DNA of 64,000 bases from Pullulanibacillus pueri (lineage in GTDB: Bacteria; Bacillota; Bacilli; Bacillales; Sporolactobacillaceae), in NCBI RefSeq assembly GCF_014639255.1, contig NZ_BMFV01000006.1:1-64000 (forward strand), read 5' to 3'. Position numbers and translations under genes: made by a program. Below are positions 8,765 through 17,055 of the stretch, piece by piece; positions within the stretch are counted from its first letter, which is position 1; the number at the start of each line of letters is the position of its first letter. The notes under the pieces are model-generated. The model made no database searches. It was not told the origin of the DNA and saw nothing but the letters and a program-made list of their open reading frames with translations.

Positions 8765-9901
8765 TTATTCACCCTTTGTTAGAAAATGCTTGGCAATGAC
8801 CACTTTCTGCGTTTCTGCGGTGCCTTCTTCAAACCACTGCAAGCGGCTATCACGGTAGATTCTTTCAATCTCGCTTCCTTTGAAGTAACCAATACCTCCG
8901 AAAATTTGCAAGGCCTTATCAGTCACTCGCTTCAGCATGTCAACACTGTAAAATTTAGCCATGGAGGCTTGTGCAGGTTCGAGTGTCTCTTGATCCTGCA
9001 GCATGCCAGCGTTTTTGCATAAAAGACGAGCTGCTTCAATATCTGTTGCCATCTCCGCAATATAAGATTGAATGAGCTGACGCTTACTCAATGGTTTACC
9101 AAAGGTCACCCTTTCATTGGCTCGATCAATCGCCAAGTCTAAGGCCCGCTGAGCAAGGCCAACACATGTCATGGCTACAGAAATCCGACTGGGATCGAGA
9201 AAACCACTTAAAGCCGCAATGAGACCCTGTCCCGGTTCACCAAGGAGATTTCCCTCTGGAACACGGGCATTATTTAAAATCAGGTGCGCATGGCCTGTCC
9301 CTTTTTGTCCCATGGTTTCCGGCATTAATTTGATGGTCAATCCTGGCGTGTCTCTAGGCACCATTAAAGCAAGAGTGCCCTCATAGCCTTTGGTTCCTTC
9401 AAGACGAGCAAAAAGGAGAAAATAATCCGCAAGGTCTCCAAAAGAAATCATCCACTTTTCTCCATTGACGAGGTAGTCCGATCCTTCTTTACGCACAGTG
9501 GTTTTAATATCTGCACCAGAGCCACTATTGGGTTCTGTCAACGTAAAGGTTGTTGTGATCTCTCCTTTGACAAGTGGAATCAGAAAGCGTTCCTTTTGCT
9601 CCTCATTGACAATTGGCAAAAGCGGACGCCAAATCCCATTACATACATGGACGATCACACGTATAGACCCATGGGACTGTGAAAATAGTTCAATGATTTC
9701 AAGATACTGAGAGAACTTAAGACCTTGTCCACCAAGAGTGGTAGGAGCTGCAAGGGTTAAATATCCTCGCGCTCTTAGTTCATCCCAGACCGCTTTTCCA
9801 CATTGACCTGTCTCTTCAATCCTCTCGGATAGCGCGCGAAGAGGTCCTCTGACATACTCCTTAACTTCTGCCTTTAATTGTTGAAACGCAACGTCGTTCA
9901 T
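8765..9901 (-). CDS. Acyl-CoA dehydrogenase
   Basis: The 378-residue FAD enzyme has the family layout: alpha domain, central strands with FTLTEPNSGSGAD and WMISFGDLADYFL, and a C-terminal helical bundle with QIFGGIGYFKGSEIERIYRD. The probable catalytic base is Glu359 in FEEGTAETQ, at the place used by short- and medium-chain dehydrogenases. It lies 21 bases after the ligase stop and 2 bases before the flavoenzyme. In the ansatrienin cyclohexanecarboxylate cluster an acyl-CoA dehydrogenase homologue is also present; there it is thought to work on ring-unsaturated acyl-CoA. The substrate here is inferred from context only. Confidence 0.9.
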   Translation of the reverse strand: MNDVAFQQLKAEVKEYVRGPLRALSERIEETGQCGKAVWDELRARGYLTLAAPTTLGGQGLKFSQYLEIIELFSQSHGSIRVIVHVCNGIWRPLLPIVNEEQKERFLIPLVKGEITTTFTLTEPNSGSGADIKTTVRKEGSDYLVNGEKWMISFGDLADYFLLFARLEGTKGYEGTLALMVPRDTPGLTIKLMPETMGQKGTGHAHLILNNARVPEGNLLGEPGQGLIAALSGFLDPSRISVAMTCVGLAQRALDLAIDRANERVTFGKPLSKRQLIQSYIAEMATDIEAARLLCKNAGMLQDQETLEPAQASMAKFYSVDMLKRVTDKALQIFGGIGYFKGSEIERIYRDSRLQWFEEGTAETQKVVIAKHFLTKGE

Positions 9902-9922
9902 GTTCTCACACCCTACATTAGA

Positions 9923-11509
9923 CTAGGCTTTTGCTGCAACCTTTTCGGCAATCATATTCCTTAATACATACTTTTGGATCTTTCCTGAAGCTGTTCGTGG
10001 TTGTTCATCAATGAATTCGAGATGCTCTGGCCAATAAATCTTGGCTACACCTTTAGCTTCTAAGAAAGAGGTGATGTCCTGCAACGTAAAGTCGCTTTTT
10101 TCTTTAAGTGTAACAAAAGCACAAATGCGCTCACCTAATCGCGGATCTGGCATCCCGACAATGGCAATATCCTTAATATTTTCATGACCATATAAAATAT
10201 TTTCAAGTTCTACGACCGGAATCTTTTCTCCTCCACGATTGACGATATCCTTAATTCGACCAGTGAGATTAAGGTAACCATCTTCATCCATCGTGGCAAG
10301 GTCGCCAGTGATAAAAAAGCCTTGGTCATCAATTGCCTCTTCATACCACTCATGATGATCCAAATAGGTTTTAAAGAGTGCTGGAGATTTTACGCGATAC
10401 ATTCCTTCTTCGCCACGAGGCAGTTCATTCCCTGCTTCATCAGTCACTTTCATCTCTAATCCTTCGATCACTCTTCCATCAGATCCCCACTCTCTATCAT
10501 CATCGGAATAAGGAGAGCCAACGGCGATCAGACAAGATTCTGTTGAACCCCAACCACCAATAACACGACACTCTAAGGCCTCGGTAGCATCATGCGCCAG
10601 TTGTCTTGGGACTGCAGCACCTGTTGCTACAAAGATTCTTAACCCTTTTGGTGGATGAGCATCACGAGAAATGTCTGCTAAAAATGGCATCGCGGCTTGA
10701 ACAAAGGTCGCCCCATAGCCTTCAATAGCCGTACGTGCAGTATCGACATTCCAAACCGCTTGAAGAATTTGTTTGGCTCCTAATGATAGTGCCACGATCA
10801 TGCCATACAACAAGCCTGTTTGATGGGCTAGTGGTGAAGGCACCCAAATATTATCCTCTGAGGTTAGGCGTAAGGTTCTTGTGTGGGCATGCACCGCAAA
10901 ACTTAATGCGCCGTGTGTGTGGATGACCCCTTTAGGCTCACCAGTAGTTCCTGACGTAAAAAGAAGTTGAGCATTGGTATAAGTCGTCGGATGCAGTTCC
11001 TTTAGAGCCTCCAGATTAGGCTCTTCTTTTGCTAAGCCCCCTAATCTGTTTTCTTTATCATGAGGATCTCTCGTTGTGACAACAACCGTAGATTCTAAAT
11101 ATTGGAGTGATGGTGCCATACGATCAACCATGGGTTTGTATTTAAAGTTGCGGTATTCCTCTGGAACAATCAAAATTTTACTCTTTGATTTATTAAGAAT
11201 AAAGGAGACTTCATGGTCCCGAAGTGCAGGTAAAATTGGGCAAGAGGTTGCACCGATTTTCCAAACAGCTAAAGTCGTTACGACAAATTCCCAGCTATTC
11301 GGCAAAATATAGGCAACAAAATCCCCAGGCTTAATCCCTTTATCAAGAAGACCTTGGGCTGTGCGATTGGCCAGCTCCTCGAGTTGGCCATAATTAAGAA
11401 TAATAGGTGTATCGTTGCTTAAATCTACTATAGCTTCTTTTTGAGGATCAACAGTCTTAAGAGTCTCTAAGAAAAGGGGCTCTTTATCAAGAATCAATGA
11501 TTTTACCAT
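9923..11509 (-). CDS. Acyl-CoA ligase (AMP-forming), cyclohexanecarboxylate/aryl type
   Basis: This 528-residue ANL-superfamily adenylate-forming enzyme has the P-loop TSGTTGEPKG (185-194). Further motifs are GGWGSTESC, FITGDLATMDEDGYLNLTGR and the C-terminal catalytic Lys510 in TASGKIQKY. The size and motifs fit ligases that make CoA thioesters of cyclic carboxylic acids, but 2,3-dihydroxybenzoate-AMP-ligase relatives look similar. Its start overlaps the end of the EPSP synthase-like gene by 7 bases, so the two are probably translationally coupled. I infer CoA activation of the carboxylate produced by the upstream gene product. Confidence 0.88.
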   Translation of the reverse strand: MVKSLILDKEPLFLETLKTVDPQKEAIVDLSNDTPIILNYGQLEELANRTAQGLLDKGIKPGDFVAYILPNSWEFVVTTLAVWKIGATSCPILPALRDHEVSFILNKSKSKILIVPEEYRNFKYKPMVDRMAPSLQYLESTVVVTTRDPHDKENRLGGLAKEEPNLEALKELHPTTYTNAQLLFTSGTTGEPKGVIHTHGALSFAVHAHTRTLRLTSEDNIWVPSPLAHQTGLLYGMIVALSLGAKQILQAVWNVDTARTAIEGYGATFVQAAMPFLADISRDAHPPKGLRIFVATGAAVPRQLAHDATEALECRVIGGWGSTESCLIAVGSPYSDDDREWGSDGRVIEGLEMKVTDEAGNELPRGEEGMYRVKSPALFKTYLDHHEWYEEAIDDQGFFITGDLATMDEDGYLNLTGRIKDIVNRGGEKIPVVELENILYGHENIKDIAIVGMPDPRLGERICAFVTLKEKSDFTLQDITSFLEAKGVAKIYWPEHLEFIDEQPRTASGKIQKYVLRNMIAEKVAAKA

Positions 11510-12852
11510 GCTGGAACAGACTCCTTTCGATTGACTTTTTGATTTTGTTCAATCTTCATATCTAGTCCTAATTGTGACATATGGTCGAGGAACTCAGGAT
11601 AGGAGATTTTATAAGCATTTGGGAATGTAAGGTCACTCGCTCCCTCAGCTCGTGTTGCAGCCAAAGCAAAGGCCATTTCCACGCGATGGTCATTATAGGT
11701 TGAAATAGAAGCGGCAGTAAGAGATTCAACACCGTTAATAATGAGATCATCACCAACTTCTTGAATATCTGCACCCATTTTATTTAATTGCACCATCGCT
11801 TTGACGCGGTCAGACTCTTTTAAACGTCCCGGTCCGATATTCTTCAAGATCGTTTGCCCTTTGGAAAGAGCTGCTAACACGCTCATTGCAGGAATGAGGT
11901 CAGGGATATCCTTCATATCGATTTCTAAATCTGCAGTGGGCCGAATCCCATCATGTTGGATACGGATACTGTCATTCTCTTTATCTACACTTACAGGTAC
12001 ACCCATTTGTTGAACAAGTTCTAATACTTTTCCTTCAGGGTGAGAGCCTGCTTCAGAAATTCCCTCTAAAGTTAAATCACAAGGATGCAAGGCTGCTAAA
12101 ACTAATAAGAACGCTGCAGAAGAGAGGTCAGGTTCAAGAGAAAGATCACATGGCTGATAGGCCTGGTTTGCTGGAACCGTCCACATTCTGCCATTTTCAT
12201 GTTCAATTACCTTGACACCGAATTGACTCATCATGTCAATCGTCAAGTTAATATATGTTTTTTCAAATAAAGGCGGAATGGCTTCAATAACAGTGTCTTT
12301 AGAAGCAAAAGGCGCAAGAATGATTAAACCAGAAATCCATTGGCTCAAAGTGCCTTGAATTTTGATATGCCCACCTTCAGGCAATCCTGGATAAACGGTA
12401 ACCGGTAAACGATCATTTGTGGACTCTAGCTTTACGCCCATTTCGGACAAGGCGTTAAGTAAAGGTCCCATTGGCCTTGCTTTTAATGCCTTATGGCCAT
12501 CATAAGTCACTGGGCTTCCAATAGAACGCGAACCAAGTCCAAGTAAAAATTGTGATGTCGTACCTGAACTTCCGACTCTAACAGTCCCGTTTCTTGGAAG
12601 ATATTTTCCACCTTCAACCACATAACCATCCTTCGTTTTTGTCACGGTGATCCCTAGGTCTTTAAGTGAATTGAGAGAATCTTTAATATGTAACGCGCCT
12701 GACTGTCCTGTAATCGTTGATTTCCCATCAGCTAAGGAACCAAAAATAAGCGCACGGTGTAAATGATACTTCGACGATGGAACACGAACGGTTCCTTGAA
12801 TTTTTCCTTCGTTCTTGTTAACGATTAATCTTGCCACTTTACATACCCCCAA
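11503..12852 (-). CDS. EPSP synthase (AroA) family protein with altered shikimate-phosphate site
   Basis: The 449-residue protein has the two-domain EPSP synthase fold. Residues equivalent to E. coli AroA K22, R27, R124, S170, Q171, Y200, D313, K340, E341, R344, H385/R386 and K411 are kept (K28, R33, R126, S170, Q171, Y200, D318, K345, E346, R349, H389/R390, K415). Several others have changed: S23 to Tyr29, R100 to Gln101, S169 to Leu169, S197 to Glu197 and N336 to Pro341. S169 and S197 are, from memory, phosphate contacts for shikimate-3-phosphate. It heads the operon and overlaps the CoA ligase. I infer a role on unphosphorylated shikimate or a derivative; a divergent housekeeping AroA remains possible. 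Confidence 0.85.
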   Translation of the reverse strand: MGVCKVARLIVNKNEGKIQGTVRVPSSKYHLHRALIFGSLADGKSTITGQSGALHIKDSLNSLKDLGITVTKTKDGYVVEGGKYLPRNGTVRVGSSGTTSQFLLGLGSRSIGSPVTYDGHKALKARPMGPLLNALSEMGVKLESTNDRLPVTVYPGLPEGGHIKIQGTLSQWISGLIILAPFASKDTVIEAIPPLFEKTYINLTIDMMSQFGVKVIEHENGRMWTVPANQAYQPCDLSLEPDLSSAAFLLVLAALHPCDLTLEGISEAGSHPEGKVLELVQQMGVPVSVDKENDSIRIQHDGIRPTADLEIDMKDIPDLIPAMSVLAALSKGQTILKNIGPGRLKESDRVKAMVQLNKMGADIQEVGDDLIINGVESLTAASISTYNDHRVEMAFALAATRAEGASDLTFPNAYKISYPEFLDHMSQLGLDMKIEQNQKVNRKESVPAW

Positions 12853-12939
12853 GATAATTTCTAGATTGGATTGCTATTTAGTTGTGAAATTTTGGGTTAA
12901 CCGAAATATTGAGTTTTCTTTAATCGCTATTGCTATTTT

Positions 12940-12969
12940 ATGATATACAGTAGCGTATAGAACTAACAA
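12940..12969 (-). promoter_or_regulatory. Candidate promoter of the five-gene operon
   Basis: On the minus strand TTGTTA (12964-12969) and TATCAT (12940-12945) are 18 bases apart, about 90 bases before the first gene. A second -10-like TATAAT lies at 12992-12997 without a good -35. No operator is recognised. Confidence 0.35.
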
Positions 12970-13014
12970 TTAGTAGCTGGTTACAAAAAATATTATAGTA
13001 CAAAAACGTGACAA

Positions 13015-13040
13015 GAAAAAAGCAATATGCTCTTTTTTTA
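13015..13040 (-). terminator. Probable terminator of the thioesterase gene
   Basis: AAAAAAGCA and TGCTcTTTTTT form a hairpin with a one-base bulge, just past the thioesterase stop at 13053. It separates that gene from the five-gene operon. Confidence 0.5.
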
Positions 13041-13052
13041 AAAGATTCATTC

Positions 13053-13472
13053 TTAGCGAAGCTCTGGAACACCTTTCGGACCTTGCTGGTGCTTTAAAAG
13101 TTCATGGCGAATTTTATCCTCTAAGGGTAGTGACGTCTTGTTTTTAAAATCATATTGAAGTAAAACGGCATTGCCTCGTGCCTTCCAATGCCCAGACTCA
13201 TCATGAATGGCATGCTCTACAACAAAGCTTGACCGTCCAATCCGACTAATCCAGGAGACAACGGTAACCGTCTGAGGAAAATGGATCTCTTCAAGAAATT
13301 CACAACGGGTAGAAGCCATAATAATATTCCAATTTTCGAAACTTAAATTTTGATTAAAGAGTTGAAAGAGCTCACTTCTAGCTGTCTCGAAATATGTAAA
13401 ATATACTGCATTATTGACGTGTTGAAGAGCATCACAATCACTAAATCTTACTGATAAATCATATGTGTACAT
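13053..13472 (-). CDS. Hot-dog fold acyl-CoA thioesterase (4HBT/YbgC-like)
   Basis: This 139-residue protein has the 4-hydroxybenzoyl-CoA thioesterase motif RFSDCDALQHVNNAVYF near the N-terminus; Asp14 is the likely catalytic aspartate. The motif is followed by the long hot-dog helix (TYFETARSELFQLF). Such enzymes hydrolyse acyl-CoA or acyl-ACP thioesters. It is on the same strand as, and upstream of, the EPSP synthase-like operon, but 200 bases and a probable terminator separate them. A link to that pathway (release of free cyclic acid) is only suggested by proximity. Confidence 0.85.
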   Translation of the reverse strand: MYTYDLSVRFSDCDALQHVNNAVYFTYFETARSELFQLFNQNLSFENWNIIMASTRCEFLEEIHFPQTVTVVSWISRIGRSSFVVEHAIHDESGHWKARGNAVLLQYDFKNKTSLPLEDKIRHELLKHQQGPKGVPELR

Positions 13473-13866
13473 CTTACGACCTCCCTATAAAAAAATAAAC
13501 TACTCTCCCATTATAACGCTTGAGTATGATCCGTCTATTTAAAGTCAGTAAAATCTCTATTAAGGTTTTTGCATGAGAAACTTGGCTCCACCAAGCCTTA
13601 ATAGCGAAAGCCAAAGTTGGCTTCGTTGAGTTATCCATTCTGAGATTAAGGTAAACGGGCATCAGAAAGGCGCCTTGGCGACCGTTTTCAGTACAAAAGA
13701 GAACAAATGGGTTTTAATCAACTTAAATGTAGTGAGACGACTCACTTTGTCTGTAACCTATCTCCTCAATTTATCTACGAATATTTTAGAGAACAGTTAT
13801 CCACAAGCTGATCATTTTATAATCTCCTAAACAAAAAAAGCACTCCAATTTGGAATGCCAAAAAAG
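13473..13866. other. Intergenic region, 394 bases, no gene supported
   Basis: No convincing coding sequence is seen. The left end holds the upstream region of the thioesterase gene, the right end the VanZ terminator. One perfect DnaA-box 9-mer, TTATCCACA, lies at 13797-13805, alone and so probably by chance. Confidence 0.5.
13833..13865. terminator. Terminator of the VanZ-family gene
   Basis: A hairpin around GCACTCCAATTTGGAATGC is flanked by A7 on the left and A6 on the right, giving a T run on the minus strand just past the stop at 13867. Confidence 0.7.
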
Positions 13867-14364
13867 TTAGGCCCCTCCCCTGCCTTTACGAAAAACAAGA
13901 GTAAAGAGCTTATACACAAAATGAAAAAAGATCCAGCCAAAAATGGCTCCGACAGTATTTAAAGCAATATCATCCACATCAAAAATTCTTTCCGCAAATT
14001 CAAACTGGCACGTTTCGATTACAACACTCGTTAATAAGGAAATAGTAAAACAACTTGAAAAGTAGCGTAGGTGATGAAACAACGTTGGAGCTAAGAACCC
14101 AAAAGGAAAGAAAAGCACGACATTTCCTAAGATGTTTTTCAGAATAAGCCAAATATCTCCACTGTTAAGCATTAATTTAATGCTGTCAAAAAAGACTAAA
14201 TTAAACGATTTTCCATACACGTAATAATTATAAGTAAAAAGTGTCACGTAAATCAGCGTCATGATGTACGTGAAGAATAGCCCCGCACAAAAACGTTTGA
14301 CTCTCCTTTTTACTAGTGGTTGTATGTCATCCATTTCTGCACTCCATTTCGCCATACTCGGCAC
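13867..14364 (-). CDS. VanZ family membrane protein
   Basis: The 165-residue protein has about four transmembrane helices and VanZ family signatures: NILGNVVLFFPFGFLAPTLF in the middle, ETCQFEF, then RIFDVDDIALNTVGAIFGW. VanZ itself gives low-level teicoplanin resistance in enterococci; most family members have unknown roles. It is a single gene with its own terminator. The 400 bases upstream, to PfeT, contain its promoter, but I find no strong -35/-10 pair for it. Confidence 0.85.
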   Translation of the reverse strand: MPSMAKWSAEMDDIQPLVKRRVKRFCAGLFFTYIMTLIYVTLFTYNYYVYGKSFNLVFFDSIKLMLNSGDIWLILKNILGNVVLFFPFGFLAPTLFHHLRYFSSCFTISLLTSVVIETCQFEFAERIFDVDDIALNTVGAIFGWIFFHFVYKLFTLVFRKGRGGA

Positions 14365-14713
14365 TTCATTCTCCTTTGTTCTATTATATAGGAATTTCTT
14401 TCTAACTTTCCTGTTATCACTTTAATTTAATACAATTGAAAACTTACTTGTCCCATTGAAAACCTGGCTTTTCCAGTTCCAATCGAGGAAGACACATATT
14501 TTATGCCTTCGGTGCCTCTAAAAAAAACGAACAAAAACATACTTTCGAAGAACAACTAAGGAAATTGGATTGGCCCTCTCACGTGAGTTGATTCCTATAA
14601 CAGCTTATGTTTTTTTACGGCTTTAAAAACACACCCTAACATTTTGGGCATAGAATAGGAAACTCATACTTCCCTTTTCTTATAATCATGTTATAATAAT
14701 AATTAATAAAAGA

Positions 14714-14728
14714 TGATAATTATTATAA
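14714..14728 (+). promoter_or_regulatory. PerR/Fur-type operator before the P1B-type ATPase
   Basis: TGATAATTATTATAA is a 7-1-7 inverted repeat. It differs by one base from the PerR box consensus (TTATAATnATTATAA) and by one base from the Fur box consensus (TGATAATnATTATCA). A -10-like TATAAT lies just upstream at 14692-14697, so binding would block transcription. B. subtilis pfeT is known to be under PerR and Fur control. Confidence 0.75.
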
Positions 14729-14826
14729 ATAAGGATTCAACAACAAAACCCTTATAAATCAAAGGATATACATATTTTTTGTTAATTGATTTTGAAATAC
14801 ATTCTCAATTAGAAAGGATGTTAAAC

Positions 14827-16737
14827 ATGGCTGAACTCAGCATTCATTCCAGACAACAAAAACACACATACAATTTTTTATTTATTAGGAAGCATTATGA
14901 AATGATCCTCGCGATAATAGCAGGTTTACTCATTCTATCAGGGTGGCTTCTTGAACATTTAACCGATCACTCTCAGTGGTTTATCTTCCTTCTCGCTTAT
15001 ATCATCGGCGGTTATGCTAAAGCCAAAGAGGGTTGGGAGGAAACGGTACATGAACGGAAATTAAACGTTGAACTCCTCATGATATTGGCCGCTATTGGTG
15101 CGGCTTGTATCGGGAATTGGCAGGAAGGGGCTGTCCTTATCTTCATCTTTGCGCTTAGTGGAGCCTTGGAAAGTTATGCAACTGCGCGAAGCTCTCATGC
15201 CCTCTCAGAATTATTGGCCTATAAACCTGAAACAGCGCGTCTTATTCTTAATGGCTCTGAGACCCTTGTTCCTGTTGAACAATTAACAATTGGTGATAAG
15301 ATCCGAGTCAAACCTGGAGAGAGAGTCTCAGCAGATGGAACCATTATCAAAGGTGAAACAACGGTCGATCAATCGACAATTACGGGTGAATCGGTACCGG
15401 TGTATCTCAAAACAGGTGAAGATATGATGGCGGGAACAATGAACATTGAGGGCTCCGTAGTAGTGAGAGTGAATAAGAGGAGTCATGAAACAGTCTTTAG
15501 TCGAATTCTACAGATGGTGCAAACCGCTCAAGAAGAAAAAGTCCCTGCACAACAATTTATTGAAAAGGTCGAGCCGCACTATGTTAAAGCTGTGCTACTA
15601 TTTACTGCCATAATGCTTGTCGCGCCCCCTTTCATTATGGATTGGACTTGGCACCTCACCTTCTATAGAGCGATGATTTTACTCGTTGTCACCTCTCCTT
15701 GTGCCTTAGTGGCTTCAACCATGCCTGCAGTTCTTTCAGCCATCGCTTTTGGAGCGCGCCAAGGCATCTTGGTCAAAGGAGGCGGCCATCTTGAACTGTT
15801 TAGCAGTATAAATGCTATTGCCTTTGATAAGACAGGTACTTTAACGGTAGGCCGCCCTGAAGTCACAAGGGTGCACGTTGAACCCTCTACAGATATTCAA
15901 AGCTTTCTCGCTATTGCCGGCAGTATCGAACATGAATCAACTCATCCTTTGGCAAGTGCTATTGTACGTTATGCTGAGACACAATTGGGACATAAGGCAT
16001 GGGAGACAGCGCTCCAAATCCAAACAAAACCCGGTTTTGGGGTTTCAGGAATTATCAATGGTATTTCTTATAAAGTCGGTAAAGCAGCTTATATCGGAGA
16101 AGAAATCATCGAAACCTTTCTACAGGATACGGTGAAGCGACCAGAGACCGACCAAACGGTGGTCTATGTAGCAACTAAAGACAAGGTTTTAGGCTATTTT
16201 GCCTTAAGAGACCAAATGCGTAAAGAAGCCCAGGAAGCGATCAACACGCTTAATCATCATGGTATTGCAACCATCATGCTCACAGGTGATAATGAGAGAA
16301 CCGCTCAAGCCATTGCTCAGGAAGCGGGTGTGACGGATGCTATTAGCAATTGTCTTCCTGATAACAAAGTGACGCATATTAAAGCATTGCAGAAAAAGCA
16401 TGGCAAGGTCGCTATGATCGGTGATGGTATAAACGATACTCCAGCTCTTGCCACAGCCGATATTGGAATTGCTATGGGTGGTGGAACGGATGCTGCCTTA
16501 GAAGCTGCAGACATTGTCCTTGTCAAAAACGATCTTAAGAAAATGGTTAACCTCGTTCATTTTTCAAAAAAAATGAATCGCATCATTAAACAGAATGTCA
16601 TCTTTGCGCTTGCCATGATTGCCTTTCTTATTGTGAACACATTCCTAGGTGACCTCAGTCTCACTCTAGGAGTCATCGGGCACGAAGGCAGCACCATCCT
16701 GGTCATATTAAATGGACTAAGATTGCTCCGTGGATAG
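14827..16737 (+). CDS. pfeT: P1B-4-type metal-exporting ATPase (PfeT/ZosA-like)
   Basis: From the ATG at 14827 the protein has 636 residues, about the length of B. subtilis PfeT. Visible features are TGES, the intramembrane metal motif Ser290-Pro291-Cys292, the phosphorylated Asp334 in DKTGTLT, GDGINDTPAL, and His619-Glu-Gly near the last helix. SPC plus HEG mark the P1B-4 group; no N-terminal heavy-metal domain is present. PfeT (earlier ZosA/YkvW) exports Fe(II) in B. subtilis. The in-frame TTG at 14779 is rejected because AGAAAGGA sits 9 bases before 14827. The PerR/Fur-type box upstream supports iron or peroxide control. Confidence 0.9.
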   Translation: MAELSIHSRQQKHTYNFLFIRKHYEMILAIIAGLLILSGWLLEHLTDHSQWFIFLLAYIIGGYAKAKEGWEETVHERKLNVELLMILAAIGAACIGNWQEGAVLIFIFALSGALESYATARSSHALSELLAYKPETARLILNGSETLVPVEQLTIGDKIRVKPGERVSADGTIIKGETTVDQSTITGESVPVYLKTGEDMMAGTMNIEGSVVVRVNKRSHETVFSRILQMVQTAQEEKVPAQQFIEKVEPHYVKAVLLFTAIMLVAPPFIMDWTWHLTFYRAMILLVVTSPCALVASTMPAVLSAIAFGARQGILVKGGGHLELFSSINAIAFDKTGTLTVGRPEVTRVHVEPSTDIQSFLAIAGSIEHESTHPLASAIVRYAETQLGHKAWETALQIQTKPGFGVSGIINGISYKVGKAAYIGEEIIETFLQDTVKRPETDQTVVYVATKDKVLGYFALRDQMRKEAQEAINTLNHHGIATIMLTGDNERTAQAIAQEAGVTDAISNCLPDNKVTHIKALQKKHGKVAMIGDGINDTPALATADIGIAMGGGTDAALEAADIVLVKNDLKKMVNLVHFSKKMNRIIKQNVIFALAMIAFLIVNTFLGDLSLTLGVIGHEGSTILVILNGLRLLRG

Positions 16738-16826
16738 TTCACATGATAAGGCTGACTCGGGAATGGCTCGGAACTTAAATTTAAATTTGAACTCCTTTTC
16801 TTTTAGGTGACTTAAATGAACAACGA

Positions 16827-16858
16827 AAATGGGCCCATAGTATATGGTGCTCATTTTT
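16827..16858 (+). terminator. Terminator after the P1B-type ATPase
   Basis: An imperfect hairpin (AATGGGC...GTGCTCATT around TATAT) is followed by T6. The rest of 16738-17055 shows an AT-rich palindromic patch near 16777-16790 and nothing else of note. Confidence 0.6.
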
Positions 16859-17055
16859 TATTTCACTTCAATACGAGATAATGCTCTTTTCTTTTACTAC
16901 CTCCGTTTTCGCTTCTACTTCAAAACTAGAATTTCATTGCTCTCTTAAAAGCGCTATTTATTTTTTGCCAATTCAAACTAATCCTTAAGAGACTGTCATA
17001 AGATAGTAAAAATAAACTAAGGTGAGTTATTAAAGATAAATGGGGGGAGTCGATC

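Noticed and set aside
13474..13662. 62-codon minus-strand ORF upstream of the thioesterase
   Set aside because: Composition is unlike neighbouring proteins, there is no ribosome-binding site, and it abuts the thioesterase upstream region.
13797..13805. Perfect DnaA box TTATCCACA
   Set aside because: A single box without others, AT-rich unwinding element or dnaA/dnaN genes nearby does not make an origin.
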